Shown here: in pieces, positions 1 through 9,742 of the stretch
How positions within the stretch are numbered: position 1 is the first letter of the stretch
How the letters are laid out: every line of letters begins with the position of its first letter
Origin: Caldicellulosiruptoraceae bacterium PP1
Lineage (GTDB): Bacteria; Bacillota; Thermoanaerobacteria; Caldicellulosiruptorales; Caldicellulosiruptoraceae
Assembly (NCBI GenBank): GCA_041320695.1
Contig: JBGGOQ010000005.1
Coordinates: 86,118 to 150,117 of the forward strand
Direction: 5' to 3'
DNA length: 64,000 nt
Translations under genes and position numbers: made by a program
The notes under the pieces: generated by a model
The model's input: the letters and a program-made list of their open reading frames with translations, nothing else
Told to the model about the DNA's origin: nothing
Database searches by the model: none

Positions 1-1
1 G

Positions 2-2281
2 TTAAAGTTAGGAGCTTTGGTGGGAAAAGCTGATGGTAAGCTTCATCCTCAAGATAGTATAACTTTTTCTGAATTACTTTTGATTTTTGAGGATATTGAT
101 GATATTATACTTCAAGGTAAAAAAATAAAAAGTCTATCTGCTACTGTTGAAAAAATACAATATGATAAAAATAAAACAACTTATTTTTTAGAAGATACCA
201 CAGGGAATCAAGCTTCAATACTTGTGCAGCCAAAAACAGATATTGTAGTATATAATAATGGAGTACTTTCAACATCCAAGGAAATAAAGGTTAATAATGA
301 AATTACTATTTATTACAATACAAATAATCAAATATTATTTACAACAATTGATGGCAACGTAAACCTTTCAAAAGGTTATGGCGTCTTTGACAGCTTTGAT
401 ACCAAAAAAAATACCATAACAATAATAGATAAGGAAGATAGAACATTAAGTTTTGCATTTAACGATAATACAAAGATAATTGATAACCTGACAAATAAAA
501 CAATATCAATAAATGAACTAAAAAAAGGAGATATAGTTGATTATACTGCTAATAAAAACTTATTAAAGCAACTTAATATAATTAACAGTAGCCAATTTTC
601 AGGATTACAAAGAGAAAAAGGAAAAATTACAAAAATAAAAAATAATTCTATCGATATTTCAACAGAGAATGGTATAAAAACATATAAGATTTCACAAGAT
701 GCTGACTTTATTGATAAATTAGATTACACAAAACCACTTACAATAAATGATTTTTATGAAGGGCAAGATGTTATTGTAGGTTTATTTGGCGGCTATGTTC
801 ATATGCTTAGTTCATCATTTCAATCAACCGAAGGAGAGTATGTTGCTGGAATTCTATCTGAAATAGATAATAATTTAAATTATATTGAAATTTGGGATGA
901 AAATGGGCAAAAGAAGGTATTTAGAACATCAAAGAAAATAGGGCTCACTGTAATTAAAAATGATATAAGAAGTGATATAAACGCATTAAATCAAGGGGAC
1001 CCTGTATTTCTTTATTTTAATCAAGGTTTTGTTAATTTAATTACTTCTAAAGATAACCAAGCTTCAGAAATTGCACAAGTTGTAAGCATTGTAAGAGATA
1101 AAAACAATAAAAAGCCCATAAAGGCACTTTTTAAAATAAATAACAAAGTTACACCACAAATTGATATATCAAATGTTAGATATATAAGTTCTTCAATTGA
1201 GGTAAATTATGACAAACTTAAAGAAGGACAGATTGTAAAAATAAATGGGACATTTTTTGGGAATTTTATTTATCCTTCTTCAATTGAAATAACTGAACAA
1301 AACAAAATATTTAATATATATTATGGGAATATTAGCAAAAATGGAGATAGACTCTTTTTAAGCAATTATGGGCTTGTGAGAACTAATACATTAGAAAAAG
1401 TATATACTACAAAAAACATTAGTATTTCTCCAAGCGTTATATATATAGTTGATGGTGCAATAACTGATGTTAAAAATATAAATAATAAGAAAGCAATTGT
1501 TGTTACGCAAAAAATATTTGACCAAGAATTAGTTGCGTTAATAAATGTTTCATCACAACCTTTTGATTTAACAATAGGTGAAATAAGCTCTTTCAATAAA
1601 GATAAGATAATAATTAAAGGTAAAGAGTTGAACCTAAAAAATACTACTTATTCAATCCTTGAAGATTATTTAATAAAGACAAATGTTAACACAGATGATA
1701 AAGTTATGGTTGTTTCATTAGGAAAAGATATTGCATTAATAAAATATTATTCATTTGAAGAACAAGGGTTATTGTTAAGAGGAACTATTGAAGATATAAA
1801 GGAATTAGAATGGTTTAGACTAAAAACCTATTCAACCTTTGATAAAGATAATGGCTGGGTATTTTCTAATATTCCTATTGTTTTGCAATATGATACACAA
1901 ACTCTTTTTACTGATTTTGCTGGTATAAATGATATAAAGGATTTTAAAGACTATAAAGGTAAAAATATCTATGTCCTTACAGATGGGAAAAAAGCAAATA
2001 CAATTATAAATGCAGATTTTGGTGGATACATAGTATCTGCGACTTTTGGTAGGGAAAATATATTAGAAAATCCGCAATATTATGAACCATTTATTCAAGC
2101 ATGGTATAAATTTGATGCTCAAAAAACCCTTGATGATACAAATGCTATATATATAAAAAATGGTAATTTAACATACCAAAAACCTGAATATGGAGATAAT
2201 CTAATATTATTAATTCCTAAACAGAATTGGGATATTTCAAACTCAAAAATTACACCTGTAATAGTAATAATAAATAACTAA
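2..2281 (+). CDS. SLH-domain surface protein, 5' end outside window
   Basis: The reading frame is open to the window edge (codons from base 2 read LKLGALVGKADGKLHP), so the true start lies upstream. The visible N-terminal part is the end of an S-layer homology (SLH) domain, which binds secondary cell-wall polymer and anchors proteins to the surface. The remaining ~700 residues are repetitive, lysine/asparagine/isoleucine-rich beta-strand sequence with recurring 'G.I..I' patterns, suggesting tandem small beta-barrel repeats; no catalytic motif is visible. Nine bases separate it from the next SLH protein, so the two are probably co-transcribed. The exact role is unknown; surface-structural or adhesive is an inference. 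Confidence 0.8.
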   Translation, partial: LKLGALVGKADGKLHPQDSITFSELLLIFEDIDDIILQGKKIKSLSATVEKIQYDKNKTTYFLEDTTGNQASILVQPKTDIVVYNNGVLSTSKEIKVNNEITIYYNTNNQILFTTIDGNVNLSKGYGVFDSFDTKKNTITIIDKEDRTLSFAFNDNTKIIDNLTNKTISINELKKGDIVDYTANKNLLKQLNIINSSQFSGLQREKGKITKIKNNSIDISTENGIKTYKISQDADFIDKLDYTKPLTINDFYEGQDVIVGLFGGYVHMLSSSFQSTEGEYVAGILSEIDNNLNYIEIWDENGQKKVFRTSKKIGLTVIKNDIRSDINALNQGDPVFLYFNQGFVNLITSKDNQASEIAQVVSIVRDKNNKKPIKALFKINNKVTPQIDISNVRYISSSIEVNYDKLKEGQIVKINGTFFGNFIYPSSIEITEQNKIFNIYYGNISKNGDRLFLSNYGLVRTNTLEKVYTTKNISISPSVIYIVDGAITDVKNINNKKAIVVTQKIFDQELVALINVSSQPFDLTIGEISSFNKDKIIIKGKELNLKNTTYSILEDYLIKTNVNTDDKVMVVSLGKDIALIKYYSFEEQGLLLRGTIEDIKELEWFRLKTYSTFDKDNGWVFSNIPIVLQYDTQTLFTDFAGINDIKDFKDYKGKNIYVLTDGKKANTIINADFGGYIVSATFGRENILENPQYYEPFIQAWYKFDAQKTLDDTNAIYIKNGNLTYQKPEYGDNLILLIPKQNWDISNSKITPVIVIINN

Positions 2282-2301
2282 TATAAAGGGTGACTTTAGA
2301 A

Positions 2302-3744
2302 ATGAAAAGGCTATTTTTATTTATTGTTTTATTAGCCATATTATTTACTAATACAGTTTTTGCAGAGGAAGGTTATTTGGGATATGAAGGAGGGCTTTCT
2401 ACATATAAGGATGTAGACCCTAAAAAAACAAAAATTGATTATTATGAGTATTCTTTTGTAACTGGAAAGCCTGTATTATTGACTGGAACAGTTGATGTAA
2501 AGATTAAATCAACAAAAACTCAGGATAGTCTTTCTTATTCTTATGATTTATCAGATGATACGGGGAAAATAACTATAAAAAGAAGTGTAAAATTATCAGG
2601 CAAAACAACAACACAACCAAATGGTAGCTTATCTAAAGATTATAAAGTTACTGGTTATACTGAGAACTTAACTGTTAATGGAAGTGTATATAAATTAAAT
2701 AGTTGGTCTTTTTCAAAATCAAGTGCTGTTGATTTAAATGTTTCAGTAAACTTTTTTCAGGGTGAATGGAATTTAGAAAAAAAATATGATAAAGGCCTTA
2801 TTATTACCTCTTCAGGTGAAAACTATGGTTATTATGGATATTGGGGTAATGGTGAATTTCAAAAGATAAGAACAACAATACAAACATCTACTTGGGAAGG
2901 CTATATTGATCAAAATATAACACTTGTTCAAAAAATACTTTTGGAATTTAAAGATAATAATACACCATCAAGTATTAATGGAACTTATACATTAAAATCT
3001 AAAATAGAAGGTTCTATTGATATAAATTACGATTTACCATTGATATCAACAAAAACAAATACACCAACAAGTTTAAGGGTTAGAGATAAAATAACAAAAA
3101 AGATTGATAAATCACCAATAATAAATATGTCGGTTATTCCTTACTTGCCAAAGCTAAAGGGCTATATATATGAAAATGCCATAAATACAGCTTTTGCTTT
3201 TGGTGGCTTTGATAAACCAGAAAGCTTTGTTCCAAATGAATATATAACAAGGGGGGAATTTTCAAAGCTATTAATGCAATTATTAAATACCTACTCAACA
3301 TATTACAACCCAAAAACAACAAGAAAAGTGGCTATTTTTAAAGATGTTCCTACTAACCATCCTTACTATGGATATATTTATGCAGTCAATAAAGCAAATC
3401 TTATGCAAGGAAAGGGAAGTAATACTTTTAAACCTGATGATTACATAACAAATGTCGAAGCAGCATATGTAATCTCCAAAGCTCTTGGATTTAACAAAAA
3501 AATTAATACTGCAGCAAACATTACTCCTTTTATAGATGATCAAAAAATACCTTCATGGGCAAAGGATTCAATTTATTTATTAAAGCAGTCAGATATATTA
3601 CTAAGTAATGAATCAAACCAGTTTTTACCCAATGATAAACTTACTAAAGGGCAAGCAGCACAGTTATTATTAAATCTAATTAATTATCTAAGGCAAGGGA
3701 TAGCAGATAGCTATATCAACTTAACTATATTTCATAATGAATAA
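2302..3744 (+). CDS. secreted protein with C-terminal SLH domains
   Basis: 480 aa from ATG 2302, chosen because an AGGGTGA ribosome-binding site sits about 8 bases upstream and the product begins with a clean signal peptide (MKRLFLFIVLLAILF ending near VFA). A GTG at 2290 is the alternative. Residues ~30-280 are a beta-rich region of unknown function. Residues ~285-470 carry three SLH repeats, recognisable from 'FGGFDKPESFVPNEYITRGE', 'GKGSNTFKPDDYITNVEAA' and 'SNESNQFLPNDKLTKGQAA'. SLH repeats bind pyruvylated wall polymers, so the protein should sit on the outer wall. It lies 15 bases before a CtpA-type protease that may process exported proteins. Confidence 0.88.
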   Translation: MKRLFLFIVLLAILFTNTVFAEEGYLGYEGGLSTYKDVDPKKTKIDYYEYSFVTGKPVLLTGTVDVKIKSTKTQDSLSYSYDLSDDTGKITIKRSVKLSGKTTTQPNGSLSKDYKVTGYTENLTVNGSVYKLNSWSFSKSSAVDLNVSVNFFQGEWNLEKKYDKGLIITSSGENYGYYGYWGNGEFQKIRTTIQTSTWEGYIDQNITLVQKILLEFKDNNTPSSINGTYTLKSKIEGSIDINYDLPLISTKTNTPTSLRVRDKITKKIDKSPIINMSVIPYLPKLKGYIYENAINTAFAFGGFDKPESFVPNEYITRGEFSKLLMQLLNTYSTYYNPKTTRKVAIFKDVPTNHPYYGYIYAVNKANLMQGKGSNTFKPDDYITNVEAAYVISKALGFNKKINTAANITPFIDDQKIPSWAKDSIYLLKQSDILLSNESNQFLPNDKLTKGQAAQLLLNLINYLRQGIADSYINLTIFHNE

Positions 3745-3759
3745 TGGAGGTAAGAAAAT

Positions 3760-5160
3760 ATGAACAAAATAAAGATAAAGAGAACAATAATTATAGCATT
3801 TTTAATTGCAATACTTATTGCAACACCTGTTTACTCACAAATTGGTTACGTTATATCACTTGAACAACTAACACAAGAAAAGGTAGATTACATTAAAACA
3901 ATATTATCGATGGTTAAAGGCTATTACATAAAGGATTTAACCTATGATGAATTAATTGATAGCATGTTTGATGGGCTTTTTAAAAACCTTGACAAATATT
4001 CAGCATATATGAAACCACAAGAAGCAAATGAGTTTACTCAAAGTGTAAATGGAGAGATTTATGGAATAGGTGTTCAGATAGAACAACAAGATGATAACAT
4101 TGTTGTAATAGCTGTTTTTGATAATACACCTGCAAAAGAAGCTGGTATAAAAGTTGGAGATAAGATAATAGCTGTTAATGGAGAAAGTTTAATAGGGAAA
4201 GATGTAAATTATGCTGCAAGTAAGATAAGAGGATTAGTTGATACAACTGTCACTGTTGATGTACTAAGGGATGGTTCAACTTATAGCTTTACAATGATAA
4301 GAAGAAAAATTAAGATACCTGTTGTAGAATATAAAATTATTGACAACAAGATTGGGTATATAAAACTATCTCAGTTTACACAAAATTCATCAGTTGATGT
4401 AAAAAATGCTTTAAATGAATTTGATAAGAAGAATATACGAAAGGTAATATTTGATGTTAGAAATAATCCAGGAGGTTATTTGGATGAAGTTGTAAAAATG
4501 GCTGAATACTTTGTGCCCGAAGGACCAATTGTTACAATTGAGTATAGAGGTAGCAAAGATGAATACAAGTCAAAGAATAAATTTCCAAAATATAGAGTTG
4601 CTGTTTTAGCAAATGAATCAAGTGCTTCTGCATCAGAGATATTTGCTCAAGCAATAAAAGATACTGGCGTTGGAGTAGTAATTGGTAACAAAACATATGG
4701 AAAAGGAACTGTTCAGGTTACTATTCCTGTAAACAAGCCAGGATATATGGTAAAACTTACAGTAGCTAAATATAAATCACCAAAAGGATATTATGTAGAT
4801 GGCAAAGGTGTGCAACCTAACATTGTTGTAAATGATGATTCTTTAAAAGATTATGGACCAGATAAGATACTTCCATTATCAGCAAAGAATAGATACAAAA
4901 AAGGAGATACATCGTTAGAAATATTAGCTGCTCAGCAACGATTGTATTATTTAGGATATACTAAAACATTATCAACAACATTAGATACTGTAACTTTTGA
5001 AGCTATAAAGAAATTCCAGAAAGATAATAAACTTACTGTATATGGTGGACTTGATATCTCAACACAAAAGAAGCTTATTGAAAAATTCAATGAATTTTTA
5101 AAAGCTAAGTATGTAGATAAACAATTAAATGAAGCAATTAATTATCTTAACAAAAATTAA
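3760..5160 (+). CDS. S41 family C-terminal processing peptidase (CtpA/CtpB-like)
   Basis: 466 aa with good RBS (GGAGGTAAG). An N-terminal signal/anchor segment (~8-26) exports it. A PDZ domain (~98-180, 'GIGVQIEQ...AKEAGIKVGDKIIAVNG') feeds substrate C-termini to the S41 protease core (~190-355). The catalytic serine is in NESSASASEIF and the lysine in the YGKGTVQ motif, the Ser-Lys dyad typical of the family. Residues ~380-445 form a peptidoglycan-binding-type repeat ('LGYTKTLST...FEAIKKFQKDNKLT'), which places it at the wall. Family members trim exported proteins or signal across the forespore membrane (CtpB); which applies here cannot be told from sequence. Confidence 0.93.
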   Translation: MNKIKIKRTIIIAFLIAILIATPVYSQIGYVISLEQLTQEKVDYIKTILSMVKGYYIKDLTYDELIDSMFDGLFKNLDKYSAYMKPQEANEFTQSVNGEIYGIGVQIEQQDDNIVVIAVFDNTPAKEAGIKVGDKIIAVNGESLIGKDVNYAASKIRGLVDTTVTVDVLRDGSTYSFTMIRRKIKIPVVEYKIIDNKIGYIKLSQFTQNSSVDVKNALNEFDKKNIRKVIFDVRNNPGGYLDEVVKMAEYFVPEGPIVTIEYRGSKDEYKSKNKFPKYRVAVLANESSASASEIFAQAIKDTGVGVVIGNKTYGKGTVQVTIPVNKPGYMVKLTVAKYKSPKGYYVDGKGVQPNIVVNDDSLKDYGPDKILPLSAKNRYKKGDTSLEILAAQQRLYYLGYTKTLSTTLDTVTFEAIKKFQKDNKLTVYGGLDISTQKKLIEKFNEFLKAKYVDKQLNEAINYLNKN

Positions 5161-5250
5161 AATAAAAAATTTATTTTTATTGAAAATAACTCTGCATAAT
5201 CATAAAATATAATTATTGAAGTATCATTTATACGAAAGGAAAGGTTTTTT
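5161..5250. promoter_or_regulatory. AT-rich intergenic region upstream of mbl
   Basis: Ninety bases, almost all A/T. The first part (5161-5182) is an imperfect A/T palindrome that could act as a weak terminator. A TATAAT is present at 5208-5213, but no -35 box stands at 17 bases. GAAAGGAAAGG provides the RBS for the next gene. Promoter assignment is tentative. Confidence 0.35.
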
Positions 5251-6270
5251 ATGAGATTTAGCACAGATATTGGTATAGATTTAGGTACAGCAACAGTTCT
5301 TGTTTATGTTAAGGGTAAAGGCATTGTTCTTAAAGAACCATCGGTTGTTGCTATTGAACAATCAACAAGACAAGTGCTAGCTGTTGGTGAAGAAGCAAGA
5401 AGAATGATAGGTAGAACACCTGGTAATATAATTGCAATAAGACCTTTAAGAGATGGCGTAATATCAGATTATGAAGTAACAGAAGCAATGCTTAAATATT
5501 TCCTTGGCAAAGTATTAGGGAAAAGGGTATGGTTTAAACCAAGAGTTGTTGTTTGTGTTCCATCAGGAGTTACTGAGGTTGAAAAAAGAGCTGTTTTAGA
5601 TGCAACTTATGAAGCAGGTGCTAAAAATACATTTTTGATAGAAGAACCAATTGCTGCTGCAATAGGAGCAGGCCTCGATATATCAAAACCAGTTGGAAGT
5701 ATGGTTATCGACATAGGTGGAGGAACAACAGATATTGCAGTAATATCTTTAGGTGGTTCTGTAGTTTCAGAATCAATAAAAGTTGCAGGGGATAAATTTG
5801 ATGATGCAATTATCCGATATATAAGAAAGAAACATAATGTTGCTATTGGTGAAAGAACAGCAGAAGAATTAAAAATAAATATTGGTTGTGCCTATAAAAA
5901 ACCAAAAATGGAAACGATGGATGTTAGAGGCAGAAGCCTTTTAACAGGGTTGCCAAAAATAATTTCAGTAACATCAGATGAAATGCTTTTAGCTTTAGAT
6001 GAGCCAGTATCAAGTATAGCTGAAGCAGTTCATAGAGTATTAGAAAATACTCCACCAGAGCTTGCTGCAGACATTACTTCAACTGGTATTGTTATGACTG
6101 GCGGAGGAAGCTTGCTATGGGGGCTTGACAAACTAATATCAGAAAGAACAGGAATAAATGTGAGAGTAGCAGATGATCCTGTTTCATGCGTTGCCTTAGG
6201 TACTGGTAAGGCACTTGAAAGTTTAGATTTTTTGGCCTCTTCGTTAATAAAAGATCCAAGAGTTAGATAA
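5251..6270 (+). CDS. mbl: MreB/Mbl family actin-like rod-shape protein
   Basis: 339 aa, full length for MreB/Mbl. The actin fold is evident from phosphate-1 [15 protein letters not shown], the [12 protein letters not shown] segment, phosphate-2 [16 protein letters not shown] and the adenosine motif [11 protein letters not shown]. Such proteins polymerise on the inner membrane face and direct peptidoglycan synthesis along the sidewall. The paralogue name Mbl is preferred over MreB because two FlgF/FlgG-like genes follow directly, as in the mbl-flhO-flhP cluster of Bacillus subtilis; no mreC/mreD is adjacent. Start ATG follows GAAAGGAAAGG. Confidence 0.9.
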   Translation: MRFSTDIGIDLGTATVLVYVKGKGIVLKEPSVVAIEQSTRQVLAVGEEARRMIGRTPGNIIAIRPLRDGVISDYEVTEAMLKYFLGKVLGKRVWFKPRVVVCVPSGVTEVEKRAVLDATYEAGAKNTFLIEEPIAAAIGAGLDISKPVGSMVIDIGGGTTDIAVISLGGSVVSESIKVAGDKFDDAIIRYIRKKHNVAIGERTAEELKINIGCAYKKPKMETMDVRGRSLLTGLPKIISVTSDEMLLALDEPVSSIAEAVHRVLENTPPELAADITSTGIVMTGGGSLLWGLDKLISERTGINVRVADDPVSCVALGTGKALESLDFLASSLIKDPRVR

Positions 6271-6283
6271 ATGAGGGGATAAT

Positions 6284-7057
6284 ATGATTAGAGGGATTTA
6301 TACATCAGCAAGTGGAATGATATTAAACCAAAAGGTTATGGATATTACAGCAAACAATATGGCAAATGTTGATACAACAGGTTACAAAAAAGACATAGCA
6401 CAGATTGAAAGTTTTTCAAAGATACTTGCAAAAAGAATAAATGATAGAACTATTGATTCTCCAGATGGATCTATTGGTTATATGTCATTAGGTGCTGATG
6501 TATCACGTATTTATACAGATACTTCTGAAGGGTTACTCAAAAAAACTGATCAACCATTAGAACTTGCAATTAAAGGAGAAGGATTTTTTACAGTAGAAAA
6601 GATAAACCCACAAACAAATACTGCAGAAAGATTTTTGACACGAAATGGTGCATTTACATTAAACCAAAATGGCGAACTTGTTACATTGGATGGATACAGG
6701 GTTTTGGGCCAAAACGGTAGTATAAAGTTAAATAGTACTTCTAACATTAGAATTGATAAACAAGGTAATATTTATCAAAATAATCAATTGGTTGATAAAT
6801 TGCTTATTATAAATATTGATAGTAAAGAAAGTCTTGCTAAAGTGGGTAATAATCTTTTTATGATAAATGGGAATGCAAATCCAGTGCAATTTTCTGGAGA
6901 AGTTTTACAAGGGTATCTTGAAGGCTCAAATGTTAATGCTATTCAAGAGATGGTAAATATGATTAGCTTATTAAGAAATTATGAAAGTAATCAAAAAGCT
7001 TTTACAATACAAGATGAAACACTTCAAAAAGCAGTAAATGAAATTGCAAGAAAATAA
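6284..7057 (+). CDS. flhO: flagellar hook-basal body rod protein (FlgF/FlhO-like)
   Basis: 257 aa. The N-terminus MIRGIYTSASGMILNQKVMD and the NNMANVDTTGYKKD motif are the conserved flagellar rod/hook N-terminal helix. The C-terminal segment (EGSNVNAIQEMVNMISLLRNYESNQKAF) is the matching flg_bbr_C helix. It would form part of the distal rod in the periplasm-like space and cross the wall. It starts 13 bases after mbl and is followed by a FlgG-like paralogue, reproducing the mbl-flhO-flhP order of Bacilli. The name is by position and similarity. Confidence 0.88.
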   Translation: MIRGIYTSASGMILNQKVMDITANNMANVDTTGYKKDIAQIESFSKILAKRINDRTIDSPDGSIGYMSLGADVSRIYTDTSEGLLKKTDQPLELAIKGEGFFTVEKINPQTNTAERFLTRNGAFTLNQNGELVTLDGYRVLGQNGSIKLNSTSNIRIDKQGNIYQNNQLVDKLLIINIDSKESLAKVGNNLFMINGNANPVQFSGEVLQGYLEGSNVNAIQEMVNMISLLRNYESNQKAFTIQDETLQKAVNEIARK

Positions 7058-7079
7058 ACTTAAGGAGGAAGTATAAAAA

Positions 7080-7883
7080 ATGATGAGAGCATTGTACTCA
7101 GCAGCATTAGGAATGAAAGCTCAGCAGACAAATGTAGATATTGTTTCAAATAATCTTGCTAATGTTAATACAATTTCATTTAAAAAAGACAAGGCTGAGT
7201 TTAAAGATTTACTTTATGAAACTTTATCACGTGCTGATGTTGTTGCAGGTGATGGTAAGCCAGTGAATCTTCAAATAGGCCATGGAACAACTATTTCTGC
7301 AATTTCAAAAAACTTTACTGAAGGTAACTTGGAAAGAACAGAAAATCCTTTAGATTTAGCTATACAAGGAGAAGGATTTTTTGTAGTTTCAACTCCAAAT
7401 GGACCTAAATACACACGAGATGGTTCTTTTAAGGTTTCAAATGCAGATGGACAAATAAAACTTGTAACCTCGGAAGGTTATTCTGTTTTAGCAGAAGGAG
7501 ATACAGAAATTGTTTTGCCAGAAACTGCTATATCAAGCATCAATATTGACGAAACAGGTAGAATAACATATAAGGATGCAGATGGAAACATTCAGGATTC
7601 CGGCTTGAAAATTAAAGTTGTAAAGTTTATAAACCCACAAGGATTATTGGCTGAAGGGAAAAATCTTTATTCACCTTCTGCAGCATCTGGTGAAGCTGTT
7701 TCTGAAGAAGAATCAGAAGGCGTAAAGAGTCGGATATTACAAGGATTTTTAGAGATGTCTAATGTACAGGTAGTTGAGGAAATGGTAAAACTTATTGTTG
7801 CTCAAAGAGCTTATGAAATAAATTCAAAAGCAATACAAACTGCTGATGATATGCTTTCTATGGCAAATAATCTAAAAAGATAA
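7080..7883 (+). CDS. flgG: flagellar distal rod protein FlgG (FlhP-like)
   Basis: 267 aa with strong AAGGAGGAAG RBS. N-terminal helix MMRALYSAALGMKAQQTNVD, the SNNLANVNTISFKKDKAEFKD motif and the C-terminal GFLEMSNVQVVEEMVKLIVAQRAYE are hallmarks of FlgG. The central D1 segment contains 'ENPLDLAIQGEGFFVV', shared with FlgF/FlgE. It is part of the axial rod through the envelope. Co-directional with the upstream rod gene and the downstream FlgJ-type chaperone, with short spacers, so one operon is likely. Confidence 0.92.
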   Translation: MMRALYSAALGMKAQQTNVDIVSNNLANVNTISFKKDKAEFKDLLYETLSRADVVAGDGKPVNLQIGHGTTISAISKNFTEGNLERTENPLDLAIQGEGFFVVSTPNGPKYTRDGSFKVSNADGQIKLVTSEGYSVLAEGDTEIVLPETAISSINIDETGRITYKDADGNIQDSGLKIKVVKFINPQGLLAEGKNLYSPSAASGEAVSEEESEGVKSRILQGFLEMSNVQVVEEMVKLIVAQRAYEINSKAIQTADDMLSMANNLKR

Positions 7884-7895
7884 GAGGGATAATGA

Positions 7896-8222
7896 ATGAA
7901 TAACATTAATGCTGTTGGGAGCAATCTCTCGAACTTTGATACATCTATACTTGAAAAAGCATACAATGAAAAAGACAAAGAAAAATTAAAAGATCTTTGT
8001 AATCAATTTGAAAGTTTGTTGTTATCACAGGTTTTTAAAGAAATGAGGCAATCAATACCCAAATCTGATTTAATCAAAACTGGTATTGCTGATGATATTT
8101 TTAATGAAATGTTTATTGATGAGGTTTCTCAAAAATCTTCCGAACAAGGTGGAATTGGTCTAAGTAAAATGCTATATGATGCAATGGTAAGACGACTAGA
8201 TAATCAATATAAGATTAAGTAA
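7896..8222 (+). CDS. flgJ: rod-binding protein, FlgJ N-terminal domain type
   Basis: 108 aa, corresponding only to the rod-capping half of FlgJ ('LCNQFESLLLSQVFKEMRQSIPKSDL...MFIDEVSQKSSEQGGIGLSKMLYDAMVRRL'). Proteobacterial FlgJ also has a muramidase half, absent here as is usual in Firmicutes. It would chaperone or cap rod assembly. It closes the mbl-rod operon and is followed by a strong bidirectional terminator. Confidence 0.87.
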   Translation: MNNINAVGSNLSNFDTSILEKAYNEKDKEKLKDLCNQFESLLLSQVFKEMRQSIPKSDLIKTGIADDIFNEMFIDEVSQKSSEQGGIGLSKMLYDAMVRRLDNQYKIK

Positions 8223-8277
8223 AATATATGTTTATTTTTTTGGATGTTATAACTTACCATAAAATTTAAAAAATAGA

Positions 8278-8303
8278 AGCAGGGTACTAGTACCCTGCTT
8301 TCT
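8278..8303. terminator. bidirectional terminator between flgJ and chemotaxis receptor
   Basis: A perfect 22-base palindrome at 8278-8299 (AGCAGGGTACT / AGTACCCTGCT) is followed by TTTCTT on the plus strand. On the minus strand it is followed by a U-rich run (TTCTATTTTTT). It separates two convergent genes, so it can stop transcription from both sides. Confidence 0.85.
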
Positions 8304-9571
8304 TATTTGATTTTGTATTTTTTAAGTTTCTTTTCGAGCTGGTTAACTAATTCTTGTAAAGATGAAGCAGAATACTTCATTTCGGAGATTGCATTCAATT
8401 GGCTTTCTGTTGTTGCTGCCACTTCTTGAGACGCTGCTGCAGTTTCTTGAGAAACAGAAGATATTGATTCAATAGATTTTATAACAGCATTTCTTGCTTC
8501 TTCCATTCGCTTTAGGGTTGAATCTACAACCTCAATTTTATTTACAATATTATTTATTTCTTCTGAGATGCTCATAAATGCCTTTTCGGTTTGGTTAACA
8601 GCACTTTTTTGTTCATCAGCAGCTGCTTTTATATCGTCAATAATCTTTATAGTATTATCAGTTTCCTCAACAATTACCTCAACAATTGTATTTATTTCAT
8701 CAGCCGCTTTCTTACTTTGATCTGCAAGTTTTCTTACCTCATCAGCAACAACTGCAAAACCTTTTCCTGCTTCACCTGCTCTTGCAGCTTCAATTGCTGC
8801 ATTTAATGCAAGAAGATTTGTTTGCTCAGCTATTGTATTTATTGTTTCAACAAATTTTGTAATTTCTTTTATCTTATCTGTAAATGACTGAACAACTTCT
8901 GTAACCTTTTGAGCAGTATTTGAACTAATTTCAGATTTTTCTCTAAGGATGCTTATTGTATCAACACCTTGATTATTTAAAACTTCAATCTTATTTGTTT
9001 CATTAATAACTGTATTATAACTTTCTGAAACAGCATTTATTTGTTCAGAAAGATTATTTACAAGTATAACGCCTTGCTGAGCTTCTTCTGCTTGTTGAGA
9101 TGCTCCTTTTGCAATTTCATCAATAGTTTTTGAGATTTCCTCAACAGCCGATGATGCATCTTGGGCAGTTTTAGTAACTTTATTTGATGCACCAATTATA
9201 GCATTTGATAAATTAAAAAACTCTTCAATTAAACTCTTTATATCTGACAAAACAATATTTACACCTGAAGCAACTCTTTGAATATTTCCAAATTCTTTTG
9301 AAGATAATAGTTTGCTATAATCACCATTTTTTATCAATTCAACATCTTTTTCTAATTTTTCAATTAATTTATTTAACTGAATACCAGCAACAATTACTGA
9401 AATAACAATTGCAAAAAGAAATGATAAAGTAGCAACAACAATTGATATAAATTTGAAGTTTTTTGGCATTAAAAAGCCAAGTAGAGTGTCAATAACAATA
9501 ATACAACCAATGACAACATATGTAAGATTAATACCACCAGTTTTTTGACTGTTCTGATTATTATTAGCCAT
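8303..9571 (-). CDS. methyl-accepting chemotaxis protein without extracellular sensor
   Basis: 422 aa. Two hydrophobic segments (~16-36 and ~40-65) are separated by only a few residues, so there is no periplasmic ligand domain. A short linker is followed by a long coiled-coil MCP signalling domain. The highly conserved hairpin tip [20 protein letters not shown] and the following [15 protein letters not shown] bind CheA/CheW. Family members transmit stimuli to the flagellar motor. Here the input is presumably membrane-state or cytoplasmic, which is inference. It is transcribed convergently with the flagellar rod genes. Confidence 0.92.
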   Translation of the reverse strand: MANNNQNSQKTGGINLTYVVIGCIIVIDTLLGFLMPKNFKFISIVVATLSFLFAIVISVIVAGIQLNKLIEKLEKDVELIKNGDYSKLLSSKEFGNIQRVASGVNIVLSDIKSLIEEFFNLSNAIIGASNKVTKTAQDASSAVEEISKTIDEIAKGASQQAEEAQQGVILVNNLSEQINAVSESYNTVINETNKIEVLNNQGVDTISILREKSEISSNTAQKVTEVVQSFTDKIKEITKFVETINTIAEQTNLLALNAAIEAARAGEAGKGFAVVADEVRKLADQSKKAADEINTIVEVIVEETDNTIKIIDDIKAAADEQKSAVNQTEKAFMSISEEINNIVNKIEVVDSTLKRMEEARNAVIKSIESISSVSQETAAASQEVAATTESQLNAISEMKYSASSLQELVNQLEKKLKKYKIK

Positions 9572-9742
9572 ACTTCAATCCTCCAGTTTAAATGAGTTTA
9601 TTAATATTATTATAATATAAAATTCGACTATTTTGTCAAAAATCCTTTATAAAATGTCTTAATAAAAACAATATGTTTAAACACTAAGAAAAAAAACAAT
9701 AATTAATAATGAAAATTTTATATTGAGTTAAGGAGAGTAGAG
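9572..9742. promoter_or_regulatory. divergent intergenic region between receptor gene and murA
   Basis: About 170 A/T-rich bases separate two divergent genes. On the minus strand a TTGACA (plus-strand TGTCAA 9634-9639) and a TATAAT (plus-strand ATTATA 9609-9614) lie 19 bases apart, a longer than ideal spacer. No convincing box pair was found for murA, which has RBS AAGGAGAG. Confidence 0.35.
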
